Assembly (NCBI GenBank): GCA_958450365.1
Contig: CAUEEP010000725.1
Span: 2,566,001-2,630,000, forward strand
Direction of reading: 5' to 3'
DNA length: 64,000 nucleotides
Origin: Mesorhabditis belari
Taxonomy: Eukaryota > Nematoda > Chromadorea > Rhabditida > Rhabditidae
Part shown: positions 13,280 through 24,950 of the stretch, one piece after another
How positions within the stretch are numbered: position 1 is the first letter of the stretch
How the letters are laid out: every line of letters starts with the position of its first letter
The notes under the pieces: generated by a model
Database searches by the model: none
Told to the model about the DNA's origin: nothing
The model's input: the letters and a program-made list of their open reading frames with translations, nothing else
Made by a program: the position numbers and the translations under genes

Positions 13280-14165
13280 AGACAAGGTCAGGCTAGAAGC
13301 CAGGTCCAAAGCTGTCTTAGACCTAGCCCTGGATCCAAGGACTTTTGTCGGTCAGCCCTGGTTCAAGTAAGGCCGAGCTAACAAGAGCCAAGCTAACACC
13401 AACTCAAAGTTCAGAATCGCTTCGTGATCTCATCGAATCGGCTATGCTGTTTCTGAATTTGTTCTGTAATCCGTTCTGAATCCTGACTTCTAGCGGTGTT
13501 CATAAAACTAGCAATGCTCAAAATAGTTCATTGATTTTAACATAAACTTATGAAATTCTAAGTGCAAAGATAGATGCAAAGGACAATGCAAAACTCTACG
13601 TTTTTTGCAAAAACCAACTACTTTGCAACTACTCTCTATCTGTTTGACAAAGAACGCTGCTTTTGTTGCTAGAGTTAATAGAGTCATGAACTAATGATGC
13701 ATTTGAAAATCGCAAGTTTTATGAACACCGTTAGAAGTTGTGGATAAAACATAAATATTTAATCCAAGGTCGTCAGAAAAAGAATTTTTCAAAAAAGCAA
13801 AAAGAATTGGCTAGGAGAGGTTTCGAACCCAAGCCAAAAAACCATAAGTTCCATGGGCTAGCACACTATACGCTAGACCAACGAAGCCTTTGGAAAGTTT
13901 CTTCATGGCGGTCGCATGAAGAGAAATTTAAGGGAATTTTCTACGCTAGCTTCCTTGCGATTACGTGGATGTTTGCAGCCAATTTTTACAGATTCAAAAT
14001 CAACATAGCCGAATCTATGAGATGCACCCGGTCACGAAGCGATTCTGAACTTCGAGCTGGTGCCATCCCCTTGTAAGCAAGGCAATGTTGAACCCAGCCT
14101 TGGATCTTGCTTCTGGTCTGTTCCTGGCCTTGCCGGTGTTCAACCCCTGGTCCCTTGCCCGGAAA
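13280..14165. repeat. Nested inverted repeats around a tRNA-like core
   Basis: Three levels of imperfect inverted repeat are visible. The outermost GC-richer arms are near 13280-13380 and 14085-14165 (CAAGGTCAGG.. against CCTGGCCTTG). Middle arms are 13407-13470 and 13985-14065 (sharing GTTCAGAATCGCTTCGTGA). Inner arms are 13492-13560 and 13670-13737 (sharing GGTGTTCATAAAACT). A minus-strand tRNA-like sequence lies between the inner right arm and the middle right arm. I read this as a composite fold-back repeat, not a gene; the 112-codon open frame across it is a chance frame. Confidence 0.7.
13810..13889 (-). repeat. tRNA-like sequence inside inverted repeats
   Basis: On the minus strand it has an A-box-like TTGGTCTAGCGTATAG and, about 45 bases on, a B-box-like GGGTTCGAAACC. 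I could not form a convincing seven-pair acceptor stem, so this is probably a tRNA-derived repeat and not a functional tRNA. Confidence 0.45.
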
Positions 14166-14169
14166 ATTT

Positions 14170-15950
14170 AGAGCAACTCCGCAACCGGCAACACCAAAGA
14201 TTTCCCCAATTCTGCAATATTTAATTTTTTAACATGAATTCTTCATACTGTAACGACTAGCTTCAAATGAGAGTTAACAAAACTTTTTCGTTTTATTTGC
14301 ACTGTTAAAGTTAATAACCAGGAAGGCAAGTTTAAAATTTCTGTTTTTTCTTATTTTACAGAAGAAAATTAAAGATAAAAATGTAGAAGTTTTTCTTTAT
14401 ATGTCTACACTTCTGAAGAAAACAGGTGCTTCTCAAGATGTACACATTTTACAGGAAATCTTGAATCTTGACTCGAAAGTTTATGTTTGATTTTAGATCC
14501 TTAAGCCCAAAAAAGCAACACGCAGAAGCGGAAATTCTCTTGCATTTGCGCTAAAAATTGCCTCAACACTCCAAAATAGGTTTGGTGAAGAAATTTGGTT
14601 CTCTTTAGAAACAAATAGGAAAAAGGAGAAACATGACAGGAAACATTTGATTCTGAAATGGGATATCCACACAATGAAATGAGCCTTTTTTGGGGGAGAA
14701 GTTGTAAAGTGATGTGAGAGAGGAAATGTCAGCTGATATCTGACCAGGATGAATGAAAGGGGTTTTTTGTTTTGATTTTTTCAAGATTTTGATATTGTGA
14801 AGATACAATAGTTTGCTCTGTTCTCATTTCTAGTCCTTATAGTTCAATATTTTCGTTTTTAACCTTTATCACATCGGAAAAGAGACAAAAATTGTATTGC
14901 AATACAACTATTCCTAATTAGGGATGTTCCAAATCTTAAGCCCGAGAAGTCCAGGGTCAGACTGAAGCCAGGGATGGAGCCCTGGATCCAACAAAGGCCA
15001 GAAGCTCCAATTGACAAGGGAAAGGCAACAGTAGGATGTGGCCAAATGAAATGAACCATAGACCATTCGACGCAATTTCACGCCAATTACGAATCTGCTT
15101 TCTGTTTTTGCAAAATGGCTTTCTATCAAAAATTATAAATGTTTTAAGTTCTAGGGTGAAAAATTTCTCCCAAAACTTTGAACCGATTCAAGCCAGCGCC
15201 AAAAAGTCCCAATCAGTTTACATTGAAATCACCCGAAAATAGCTTTACACCACAAATCCACCTGACTAAAAACGTTTCGATCTAATTGCTCGTTCAAAAA
15301 ATCTATTACCGGGATTTAACAAAGAGCAAAAATTGACGCAAGTCATTGATGGAGAAAAGGAGTGAATTTAATTGAATCTTTTCTTTTCCTTCACTCCCGT
15401 GTCCCCAATAACGTCGCTTCCGTTTGGCCTTTTTTTGCGGAGTCAAGAAGGAGGCCTGGAAGCAATATCACCCTTCCATCAATCGAGAAGATGGGAAACG
15501 AGATGAAATTTGTCGCTTTGATGGGTTCAATGGCCATTTAGACAATGAATCGCTTTAGATCAAAAATCTGCCAGCTAGTCAAAAGCACAGACACATTTAC
15601 AAATTCAAAACGCTAAAGAGTTTGGTTCAAAATTTTGGATACATTACTTTACGTTACGTTCAAACGATGCGTACAACTGATCTTTAGGATTTAGAAATCT
15701 GATGAAGAACAAGTAGAATGTAAAATTGAAGAGTTTAAGCTTACTCTTTTAAAGAAATTGCATGCTTTCCAAGTATAAAAATGAGGAAGATCATAGAAAA
15801 ACGTTTTTATTTTAACAATTTTATAGTTGATGCTATTGAATAGTGACATTTTGACGTATAATACTTGAGTAAACTTGAGAATAAACTAAAAAACCTAACA
15901 AAAAAGTAAACTTAACAAGTTCCAAGAGGTAATTGGAGGCCGAGTCTCTT
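14170..15950. other. No gene seen
   Basis: AT-rich intergenic sequence. It contains another GC-richer block at about 14935-15010 (CCAGGG, GAAGCCAGGG, GCCCTGGATCC) of the dispersed family. Open frames are short, without matching splice signals. Confidence 0.5.
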
Positions 15951-15951
15951 G

Positions 15952-16200
15952 AGTCGCGCGACTCAACTCAAAATGGACGGGATTTCAGCTTTTGCTACAG
16001 GCATTTTATCTATAACTTTGTGTATAGTTATTTGAGTTGACTAGGTTTAGAATATATTTAACAGATTAGAGTAAGGGCTATCTAATGACATAAAATTTAG
16101 CAACATTAGTTAACTATACACAAAGTTATAGCTAAAATGCATATGGCAAAAAGCTAAAACTCCGCCCATTTTGAGTTGAGTTGCATGACTCAGCTTTTAA
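15952..16200. repeat. Fold-back repeat
   Basis: The left arm (15952-16035, with GACTCAACTCAAAATGG and TATAACTTTGTGTATAGTTA) matches the reverse complement of the right arm (16107-16200). A non-autonomous fold-back or MITE-type element is the likely origin. Confidence 0.6.
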
Positions 16201-16276
16201 ACAGCAATAATCAATAATCTGGAGCTTTTAAACAGCAATAATCAATAATCTGGAGCTTTTAAACAGCAATAATCAA
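16192..16276 (+). repeat. 31-base tandem repeat, 2.7 units
   Basis: Units at 16192-16222 and 16223-16253 are identical and start AGCTTTTAAACAGCAATAAT; a partial third unit ends at 16276. It directly follows the right arm of the fold-back repeat. Confidence 0.9.
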
Positions 16277-17454
16277 GAAGGATTGTAACTGTACAAGTTT
16301 AAGTGCAGAGTTCAAGCATTTGTATTTGAATTAAAACAAAAAAGTTTATCTAAAAAAAGCCCTGAGCGATGAGTGATTACAAGTTTGATCTAAACAAACC
16401 TGACTAAAGGATAAGATCGGTAAAGAATAGTCTTTTAGACTACCCCTTCCGCGACAAATTGCCAAAACTCTAGAGTCTGCCCAAATTTGGCGGCTAGGGG
16501 AGATGAAAATTTGTCTTTCTGATGGCCAAATGGGCATTTCCCCATTTACCAGCCCTCGTCACTCCCATTCCCCTAAAGTAGCCATAAAAAAGTGAAAATC
16601 GACGAGTTCCGGGATTGGCCAAAAGCGTGGTGAACACGTTATTCCCATTGTGCTTTGTTGGAACTTTTAAAATAGCGAAATCAAAGAGTAACTTTGTTAG
16701 AGAAAGGTATGACCACGAGGTGCGGAAATGAGTGGAAATTGGGTGGCTGGAAAAATGGAACTGGGTACTAAAATGCAGCAAGTTTTTAGTTTCAAAGTTT
16801 TAAAATTTTTTTTCCCTTTTCTATGCTTTCTAGGAGATTCTCTGGGTTTTCAGTTTTCCAATAGAGTTCAAGTGGATCAAAGCAATTTTCGGGAAGCCCA
16901 AGAAAAAAAGAAATCAAAAATCAGTTTAGATGGATAAAGTCGTAAAATTCTTGAATTATTGATTTTTGTTACTTCAAAATTTGTCATTTTTGCAAAGTCT
17001 TGAGATCAGAAAGCCAAAAAGAGTCATTTGACAGCGGCACAGAGGCATTAAAAATTCATGGAGAAATGGAAAAATTGAGAAGAAAACAGAAATAAGGAAG
17101 ATGTTGATAATGATCGGAAATTGGGGAAATGGGAATTGAGAAAAGGAAAGGAAAAATGATGTTTATGTAAAGCCATATGAGCTTGAAGATTTGCTTTTTC
17201 AACGTTACTAAAAAAAGCATCACGAAAGCTAAAGCTAAAGCTTTTTTAACTCAAAACATATAGAACTTGTTACTGGCTTTGTTAACCGCAAAAAAATTAT
17301 GAAAACTTGGATTGGAGCTTTGATTGTATTGAGAATTGGATTGAATATAAGGCTCAATGCTTCTGAGTAGAAATTGGTTCTTAAAATTGATCAGAAATAT
17401 TCTGGTTCACTAAAAATTTGAATTTATGTGTAATCAATGTACTAAACAATAAAA
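16277..17454. other. No gene seen
   Basis: AT-rich DNA. The 95- and 63-codon minus-strand frames near 16346-16781 overlap one another, have low-complexity composition and no start or splice support. Confidence 0.45.
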
Positions 17455-17612
17455 TACAGTCGACTCTCGATACAACAAGTTTGAAATTCTAAAACACGCT
17501 CTCGTTTTCTGCGTAGCTGCAACCAAACAGCCTTTGGACAAAAATTGGGGCACGTTTTAGAATCGTTAAATCGAGACTTTTGGTCTGGATCGTTGAATCG
17601 AGAGTTTCTGTA
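17455..17612. repeat. Small MITE-like element
   Basis: Begins TACAGTCGACTCTCGAT and ends ATCGAGAGTTTCTGTA, which are imperfect inverted ends; inside, AATTCTAAAACACGCT and CACGTTTTAGAATCGTTAAA also pair in inverse orientation. Length 158 bases fits a MITE. Confidence 0.65.
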
Positions 17613-19392
17613 ACAGCTTTTCTCATTTAGACAAGATTTGAATTTAAAGACAATTGAAAAAACTTTCTACCTAATTGAATCCAGTTGTCTAAATGAACTC
17701 TAGTTGAATTATTGTAAAAGACAAGCTATACTTTGAATAGAACCGGAACAGAACAGGAACGTTAACCCATTTTTGACAAGGGATGATTGGTGGAAGATTT
17801 ATTGTTACCACAATCCTTTTACTTTTATGATTCCACCACTGAACAAAGGGATACACTGATAATGAGTGTGAAATAGACAGTCTATTTCAAGCAGAGTTGA
17901 TGAATTCTCCAAAACATCAAGTATTGCTATTGACAGTTGATAAAACGGGCGGTATTGGTTAGAAAAAAACTTTGACTTTTACTGCAACTTTTTACTGTTT
18001 TGAAAGCAGCTGAAGCCTTGGATCTAAACTTTTTTCCAGGTTCAATCTTGCAAACATCTGAACACCTTCTTTATCTTTTTTCTCTGATGTTCGATCTTCT
18101 CTCAACAAGCTGCTTTTCCTTATTCACGAGATAAATAATTCGTTTATCAAAGAACAAATCCAAAAAAAATGAAAAGCAAGGGTTTCGTATTACCAGAAAG
18201 ATCAATAGGCCAAACTTCTGAATGGAAAGTTGGAAAATTCTTCTCCAAAATAAACTTTTTAAAAAGCAATAAAATTTCAAGTCTTCAGACTAGAATTTTG
18301 GGTTTCCAAGTAACCAAAGTTTTCGACGCCAAAAGCTTTCAAAACCAAAATTTCTCTTTTTCCAGACCAGAACTTTGATTTACGACCGAGAAAGTCAAGA
18401 AAATTTTTTGGAGAAATTGCTTCCGGTCCAATGAATTTCACTTTGACACAATTTAAAAGAAATTTGAATGAAGTGAAAAGAAAAGTGAAGAAAATATGAA
18501 AATGAATGAGGAGTGGGGGAGTAAATTGGTTGAAAGAGGGGGAAAGAGTGAACGCGTTGCTTGGTCCGATGATTCAGACACGAAAACATCAAATGAATTT
18601 TGCGAGAGATGTTTGGATTGAGCTTTAGAATGTTTCTAAAAGACGACTATTGAAAACTAACGATTTGTTTACATTCAATTGGACCAACTTTGAAAGACGT
18701 CTTGTGATTCCTTACCGAGTTATATCGTAATTGATCAATTTAATGAAACGGTTTGAGTTTTCTAAAATAGGTGCCTTTTCGATAACTTATTATATTCGAC
18801 TCATTCAACGTTTGAAATTTCACGGTTGACTTTTGGTAATAATAAGTAAACACGAATGGGATTCTGCACATAAAACGAACACGATCAAATAACTTTCCTT
18901 ACTCTAAAAAATGACTACATGGTTTTAAAATAAGAAATCTCAAAGGTTCTGCTTTGAAGCAAATCAAATGCAAGAAAAGGGGACACAAAACGTTTCGAGC
19001 GTTTCGGATTTCACGAGACAAATACCGCCTTTTCCCTGGGAAAACGCGACTCGAGATGGAGATTGGAAAAAAGCCGTGAGCTGTGTTGCTTTGAATGAAT
19101 TGAAAGGGCCAGCAATTATTAACTCTTTCTGCTTAAAGACTTGGCCAGCAAGGTATTTGAAATGCAAGAAAAGAAGTCAAATAAAGCTTTGCTATCAGCG
19201 GAGAAATCAAAGCAGAGAAAGTCAAATCAGAAACTCATAAGCAGGCTCTACATCACCGTTATACTCATTATTCCGCATGTTTTACCCCCGAGCACAGTAC
19301 TTCAAACTTCAAGTTTTGAAAGTGTTAAACTCAAAAGACTACTAGGTAAAGGAAGCAATCAAAGAAGATTGTTGGACATTTGATACGCACTC
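17613..19392. other. No gene seen
   Basis: AT-rich with several open frames of 65-90 codons on both strands (for example 18968-19240 plus). None shows a domain, a consistent splice partner or a family I know. Confidence 0.45.
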
Positions 19393-19540
19393 CACCCCCC
19401 TTGCCATTGGCAATCCAACTTTGAGCTCAAATATCTTGGTGTTGGGGTGTCCAATTTAATTACTTTTTGTACCAATCGAAAGAGAAAGACTTGGCGCATC
19501 CAATGATACCAAGAATATTTAAATTGGACCCCAACATAAC
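19393..19540. repeat. Fold-back element, truncated copy
   Basis: Shares CCTTGCCATTGGCAATC, CAAATATCTTGGTGTTGG and the core GAAAGACTTGGCGCA with the fuller fold-back copy at 60503-60700. The right arm here stops early, after AATTGGACCCCAAC. Confidence 0.75.
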
Positions 19541-20925
19541 CGATAACCATCAAAGAAAGCTGATGGCCATGATTTATTTTTGTGAACAACCCGTTGTTCC
19601 ACAATTATGCTTTAACAATAAAACGTTTTTACCTTTGATGAAAAACTTTGATGAAAGATTCGACTCTTCTCCTCAATTCACCCAATGAAAACAAGCTTAA
19701 GGCCGCGCAAGAAGGAATTTTTCGGCGAAAAGAAAGAAAAACGCCGATTTATTTGAATTTCTCCTTCGTTTACCACAGATTTTTGAGCTTTTGCGGAATT
19801 GAGGAGAAAGTTTTTGTAGAGAAAAATCAAGGAACATTCGGTAATACGAGATGAGTTTTAATCTCGAAAGTTACACGGAGTTTTTCAAGTGATCGTCTAG
19901 GCTGGAAAAGCTCCAGGAAACATTTGACACTCGGGGGAAATGAGGAAAATGAACAATGGTCAAAGGAAGTAACATGTCAAAACGGAGATGGGAAAGATGT
20001 TACAAAACAAAGTTCAAAAAGTTTTATCAATAAGAATCTCAAGGTTGAGTCCAAGTTTTGCTAAACAGTCATTAGAACCATTCATTGGAATAAACTCCTT
20101 TAGAAGTCCCAAATTTAGGTTTTTGAACCTTTTCAACTTTAGAAAAATCAATAACAAGTAACTAAAAAATATTACTTATCTGGGTAAAGAAGTTTTTTTT
20201 TTAAGACATGAAAGCTTTCAAAATTACCATAGTCTTGCCAGATTATCCAATTTTGATACCTTTTTGGAACGCTGATAGAAGTAAATAGCCGAGATTAGAT
20301 GAAAAAAACCTATAATCTTGATCTGTATATACACTATCCCTATATTAGATTGAGTACTAAGTAGAAAAACTATAGGCTGCAAGTCGTAGGTAGTTCAAAT
20401 AGGTAGCTTGTTTTGCATGCCAAGCAAGCGTGCAAGTTAACTGAACCATCAGTTAGCTTCTTTCAAACCCACTTTTTTTTTGGTTTCTCTCTCAATTTGT
20501 TTTCCGATTTGATGCTATTTACTTGCGTATAATCAATTGGTGTCAAGGTTATATTTTAAAATCCCTCATAAAATCAGAACAAATCACTTTAAAGGATCAC
20601 TTTAAAGGAAGAATTCTTTCTTAGTTTGACTTTTTTTATCTATTAGATTAAGTACCAAATCTTGCCCCCTTCATTTCATTATCTAACCGAACCAGTTTCA
20701 AACTACCAAATACCAAACGCTTTCTGGTTTATCGTTTACTTTTTTAATTTTAAAATAATCTTTAGTACTTTAGAATAATCTGCAAAAAGGAAAATCGGTA
20801 TTTTTAAAAATATTGAAAAATGAGCACATAAAAAAACCGCTAAACGGATTATTCTTTGGTTGCAAATCTAAATTTTTGTGCATTATCTTTTTTATTTTGT
20901 CCTCAAAATAGGTTTCATTGAAAGA
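19541..20925. other. No gene seen
   Basis: AT-rich intergenic sequence with no exon-like structure that I can support. Confidence 0.45.
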
Positions 20926-22710
20926 AACGATCCAAATCGCCTCATCAAACCTTGTCTTTTTTGAACACGCGGTTTCTTGCTAATAAAAAACCTTCAAAAC
21001 AAAGCTTTTCAGAAACTTTCAAAAGTCATTTGAAAGAAAAATTATTGGGTTATCTAATGAAATTTCATTTGGTAGCTTGAGAGTTATTCAATTAGGAAAT
21101 GAATTGCGGTGAAAGACTTACAAGGGAAAGGCACGAACTTTCCGTGAGCTTTCGTTTTCGGACCTTACTAAATCGAGTATGGAGACTCATAATCTTAAAT
21201 AAAAATCCGCCAAATAAGGGGCTGCAGGTAAAAAATAAGAGATTTCTTCAAAAATAAGAGATTGAAGTGACTTGGTCACTTTTTGAGTGACCAGACTTTA
21301 GATAAGTTTTTAATCGGTTAATGGATAGGCAATGGGTCCCATTCAAAAACCTAGAATAAAGTACTTAAAATAGGCAAAATTTGTGCAAATTTTATCTAAT
21401 GTTTAACTTTCCAGAATCACCTATTTTAGCAAACACTTAGTGCCGAGAAGATGACACGAAACAATTATTTTTTGAAATACAGCTTCTCTGTAAAAGATTT
21501 TTTGGCTATAAAAAAATAGAGATTCTAGAGCGTATTGCTTATTTATGCTAGCTTTACCTCATAAGGAATCGTTTTTCTGGTGCAAAAAGTGAGCTGAATT
21601 TAAGCTGGAAAATAATGATTTTTTTCAAGCATCTCTAAAATTTTAAGGGAAAGCTACAGTTATTTTTTTGTGAGTAATTTCTTGGAGTGGATTTGTAAAT
21701 AATAGAAAAAATGTTCTTGAATTAGTGGATTCGTTTTCTAAGCAATTCCAGTCAAACTTTTTCCAAGAACTTTCTTTCCAACATAATATATGGCTGGATA
21801 TTTAAACTCGAAACCAGAAAGATCTCAAACACCAATGAAATTCTGCTTCCCAAGTGATATCGACCACAAATCGTGTTTTAAAGCGGGATGCCAACAGAAT
21901 GCTTTTATCAGATGTTCGCATCGTGAAAATTTTTGTTTTGAATGCTTCGTGTTTGCGTTTCATAGATGTTAAAATTTCACCGTTTGTTTTGTTATATTGA
22001 ATAGCTAAAGTATTGCATTTAAAGAAAAAAAAACCACAAACCAAGAGCGAGACCGAACGCAGGTACTACCGAGAGGCCGTCCACTAGGCACACACTCAGT
22101 GATTGAAAAGCGCCCTTTAAAGCTTATCTTCAAATTTCAATTCAATTTTTTCGCGTTTGCAAGTCTATTTGGCAGATTTTGATTTCAGATTATGAATCTC
22201 CATACTCGATTTAGTAAAGTGTATGTAATCCGGTAACGAAAGCGCCCAGGAAGCTCGTGCCTTTCCCCAGTTAATACTGAACCTAATAGATTATATGGAA
22301 ACGATAGGCAAGGATACAGTAATTTACAGAAGTTGGCACATTTTAGAAAAAGAATTCGTATTGAATTTTAAATGTTAAAATATTTTGAATGTTAAATCAT
22401 TCAAACGAGGCTTTTGAGTGCTCCAGCACTTTGCTCTGTTTCTTGATCCCGTTTGACACACTTCAAAAAATCAGGAAGTAGAAAATTCCCTCAATTTCCC
22501 CTTTTAACATCTCCTCATTCTAATTTGATTTGTTCCGGTCAATTTTGGGTACTTTAAGGAAATGGCCGTTCTCTAAAGTGTCCATTTCTCTTCTCTTTCC
22601 CTTTTCCACTCCCAAAGGCTCATTGATAAATTGCATGATCCAAAGGGGAACAGTTGTCCTTTCGAAATTTGCTCTCAGGCAAACTTTTATATACTTTTTC
22701 TAAACTAGAA
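20926..22710. repeat. Mosaic repeat, most complete copy, with inverted arms
   Basis: Parts of this stretch recur elsewhere in the window: 20926-21110 at 33069-33275, 21220-21610 at 27510-27770, and 21783-22710 at 29938-31098. Inside it the segment 21121-21217 is the imperfect reverse complement of 22164-22273 (shared words GGAAAGGCACGA and ACTAAATCGAGTATGGAGA), so a fold-back element of about 1.15 kb forms its middle. No transposase frame is visible; it is probably non-autonomous. Confidence 0.7.
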
Positions 22711-23015
22711 TATTTTAGGAACCTGTTCCAAAAAACGATTGCCTGCCAGAGGACCACACAAAGAAAAATGAAACAATTGAATCGACAAGAAGCGCGCAGC
22801 AGGAGGTCGGCCGAAATACTTCCTTAGCCTGTATGCCTCGCAATAGTGGCCGTCGCTGAAGACAGTTTAGTCTGGAACAAAAACAATATTTTGGACAACG
22901 GAATCGAATGGTTAGCCGCAGACGATCGGTGACGATGGCACGACTTCGAAAGTGCAGCTGGCACACAGACACAAAATTCCTTTATGTGGGCACCATCGTC
23001 TCCTATGAAATACTA
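22711..23015. other. Sequence flanking the mariner insertion
   Basis: Somewhat GC-richer than its surroundings. The 85-codon minus-strand frame and the plus-strand frames have no recognisable domain. It might be remains of a host gene interrupted by mariner, as the far side (24260-24700) is similar in composition, but I cannot join the two into a protein. Confidence 0.3.
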
Positions 23016-24250
23016 GGTTGGTGCAAATGAAATTTCGTTTTTTTACAAACATTAAAGTCATCCAAAATTTTTTTTGATAACAATTTATTTAAAACAATAA
23101 GCACCATTATTATCTATGACATCCCTCCAACGTTGCTACAGATTGCGGATCCCCTTCTCAAAGAACGCTTGATTCTGTGATGCAAAGTAGTTGGTCACCC
23201 AATTTTCGACTTCTTTTGCATTCTTAAACTGGCAATTCTCAAGGGAATGTTGCATCGATCTGAAAAGGTGAAAATCGGAGGGTGCTAAGTCTGGACTATA
23301 CGGCGCATGTGGTAAGACCTTCCATCCTAGCTTCTCTAGTTCCTTACAAGAGGTTTTTGCCGTGTGAGCTGGAGCATTATCACGGAGAAAGTTGATAGTT
23401 GAGGGATTTAGGCCTTTTTCACGCAAAATTTCGTCAACCTTCTTGAGTTGTTGAATAAAATAAGATGAATCGACTGTTTTTCCGGGCTCTAATAATTCAA
23501 AATGAACAAGTCCATTGATATTCCACCAGCAAGACAACATCACTTTGCGCCCATGATAATCCGGCTTTGGAGTTGGAATTGGCGCTTGACCTTTGCTCAG
23601 CCATTGCCTTTTTCGAGAAGTATTATCAAAGTGAATCCACTTCTCATCCATCGTCAAGATATTCTCAAAAAAAATGGCTTCTTTTCGACTTATGGAGCAA
23701 GATATGGCTGATCGAAACGCGTGCTCCCAGATTCTCAACACTCAATTGATGTGGAACCCATTGTCCATTACGATTTGTCTTTCCAATTATTTCCAAATGG
23801 CGTACAATTGTTGAATTGGAGATGTTTGGCAAGTTCTCGTGTTGTTTGCATTGGATCAGCTTCAATTCATTGTTGTCGATGGCTGTGGCACGATGTCCAT
23901 GCGATTCGTCTTCAAGGGATTCATTACCATCTCGGAATTGGGCAAACCAGAGCTGGCATGATCTTTCGGTGATAACCTGTTCTCCAAAGGCGGAACAGAG
24001 ATCACGATGTGAATCAGCAGCGTTTTTGCCCATTTTGAAGTCATAGAGAAGACACGTGCGCAGAACATACTTTTGATCCACCATGATCTAAAGCAAAAAT
24101 CAATTAAAAAGTGAAAGCTCTGACTTTGAAAAAATGCGAAAATAAAGTAAATATCCAAGAGTACAAATGCACAAAAGAACATCAAATAAGCTCTTCAGAT
24201 TAAAAAAATAAGAACATTTTATATCGACCGAAATTTCTTTTGCACCAACC
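23016..24250 (-). mobile_element. Mariner-family transposon, decayed
   Basis: A 1235-base element flanked on both sides by TA, the mariner target duplication. The ends are inverted repeats: GGTTGGTGCAAATGAAATTTCG on the left and, read from the right, GGTTGGTGCAAAAGAAATTTCG. It carries one transposase frame on the minus strand with a frameshift and a stop. Length and ends fit the DD34D mariner branch of Tc1/mariner elements. Confidence 0.95.
23085..24084 (-). pseudogene. Mariner transposase, broken
   Basis: The transposase moves the element by cut-and-paste at TA sites. The N-terminal frame (24084 down to about 23700) opens MVDQKYVLRTCLLYDF, has helix-turn-helix-like spacing and the mariner motif WVPHQLS. 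The C-terminal frame (about 23741 to 23139) has the catalytic Asp of MDEKWIHFDN, the second Asp in LRDNAPAHTA and the third in APYSPDLAPSDF; I count 34 residues between the second and third, the DD34D signature. The two frames overlap around 23700, so one frameshift separates them. A TAG at 23136-23138 interrupts the last stretch (RNL, stop, QRWRDVIDNN) before the natural TAA at 23085. The usual His before the second Asp region appears as Arg. It cannot make an intact enzyme. Confidence 0.93.
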
Positions 24251-24950
24251 TAATATTAAAGAACAAAAGAAACCATTTTACGTCTACGCTACATGTATGG
24301 CAATGGACTTAAATATAAGAAAGTTCTGCAACACTTACCATTCCGTCTCAGAAGCAAGCACAATGGACTAGCCTAGAAGGCTGTGTTAAACTAATCAATC
24401 ATTTGAACAATTTAATTTTGATCGATGGAAGATCTATGCATAATGAACAGATATGGAACAATGGCCATTAAGAACCGGGAGTCGGAAGATAAAGCTCAAA
24501 ATCATGTGTGGATGCCCAATCTGAAGGACACTGATCCCCCCTTCCAGGTTTCATAAATCGTAAAATGTTGGAAAATTTCTGTTTCGTTTCCACTTTCACT
24601 CAGCCGCGACCACAGTCTGCAGCCAAGTATGTGTCCCTGCAGACGGCATGGCGGAGACTCAAAGGGCTAAGATCGAGTTGCGGTTGCTACCAAGGCCAAT
24701 TTATATAGCTTTCGATTTTGAAATGGAAATTGATTCAATCCTTACAATGATACCACAAAAACGTTCGATCCATTGACAAATGATTTAGTTTCTAGCTAAT
24801 TCTTTGAACATTCCCAGTACAGAATCAATAGTTCAATAGTTCATAAAAACTAGAACCAGAATAAAGGCAGTATTCCATACTATATCATTCATTGAGCGAT
24901 TGTTCAAAGTTCATTTTTTTGCTAAATTAAAGAATTCTTTATATAAGCAT
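24251..24950. other. No intact gene seen
   Basis: Between mariner and the lectin pseudogene. Some open stretches (for example GGTRCVPADGM-like reading of 24600-24700) are too short to place. The first exon or promoter of the lectin gene would lie here, but I find no start codon followed by a signal peptide. Confidence 0.3.

Noticed and set aside
13810..13889. Functional tRNA gene
   Set aside because: A and B boxes are present but no acceptor stem forms, and the sequence sits in an inverted repeat; the same holds for 35184, 44512 and 47688.
13738..14076. 112-codon plus-strand open frame
   Set aside because: It runs across the tRNA-like core and arm of an inverted repeat, so it is not protein-coding.
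16192..16276. CRISPR-like array
   Set aside because: Units are directly adjacent without spacers in a nematode genome; it is a simple tandem repeat.
23721..24046. Plus-strand open frames opposite the mariner transposase
   Set aside because: Antisense shadows of the transposase.
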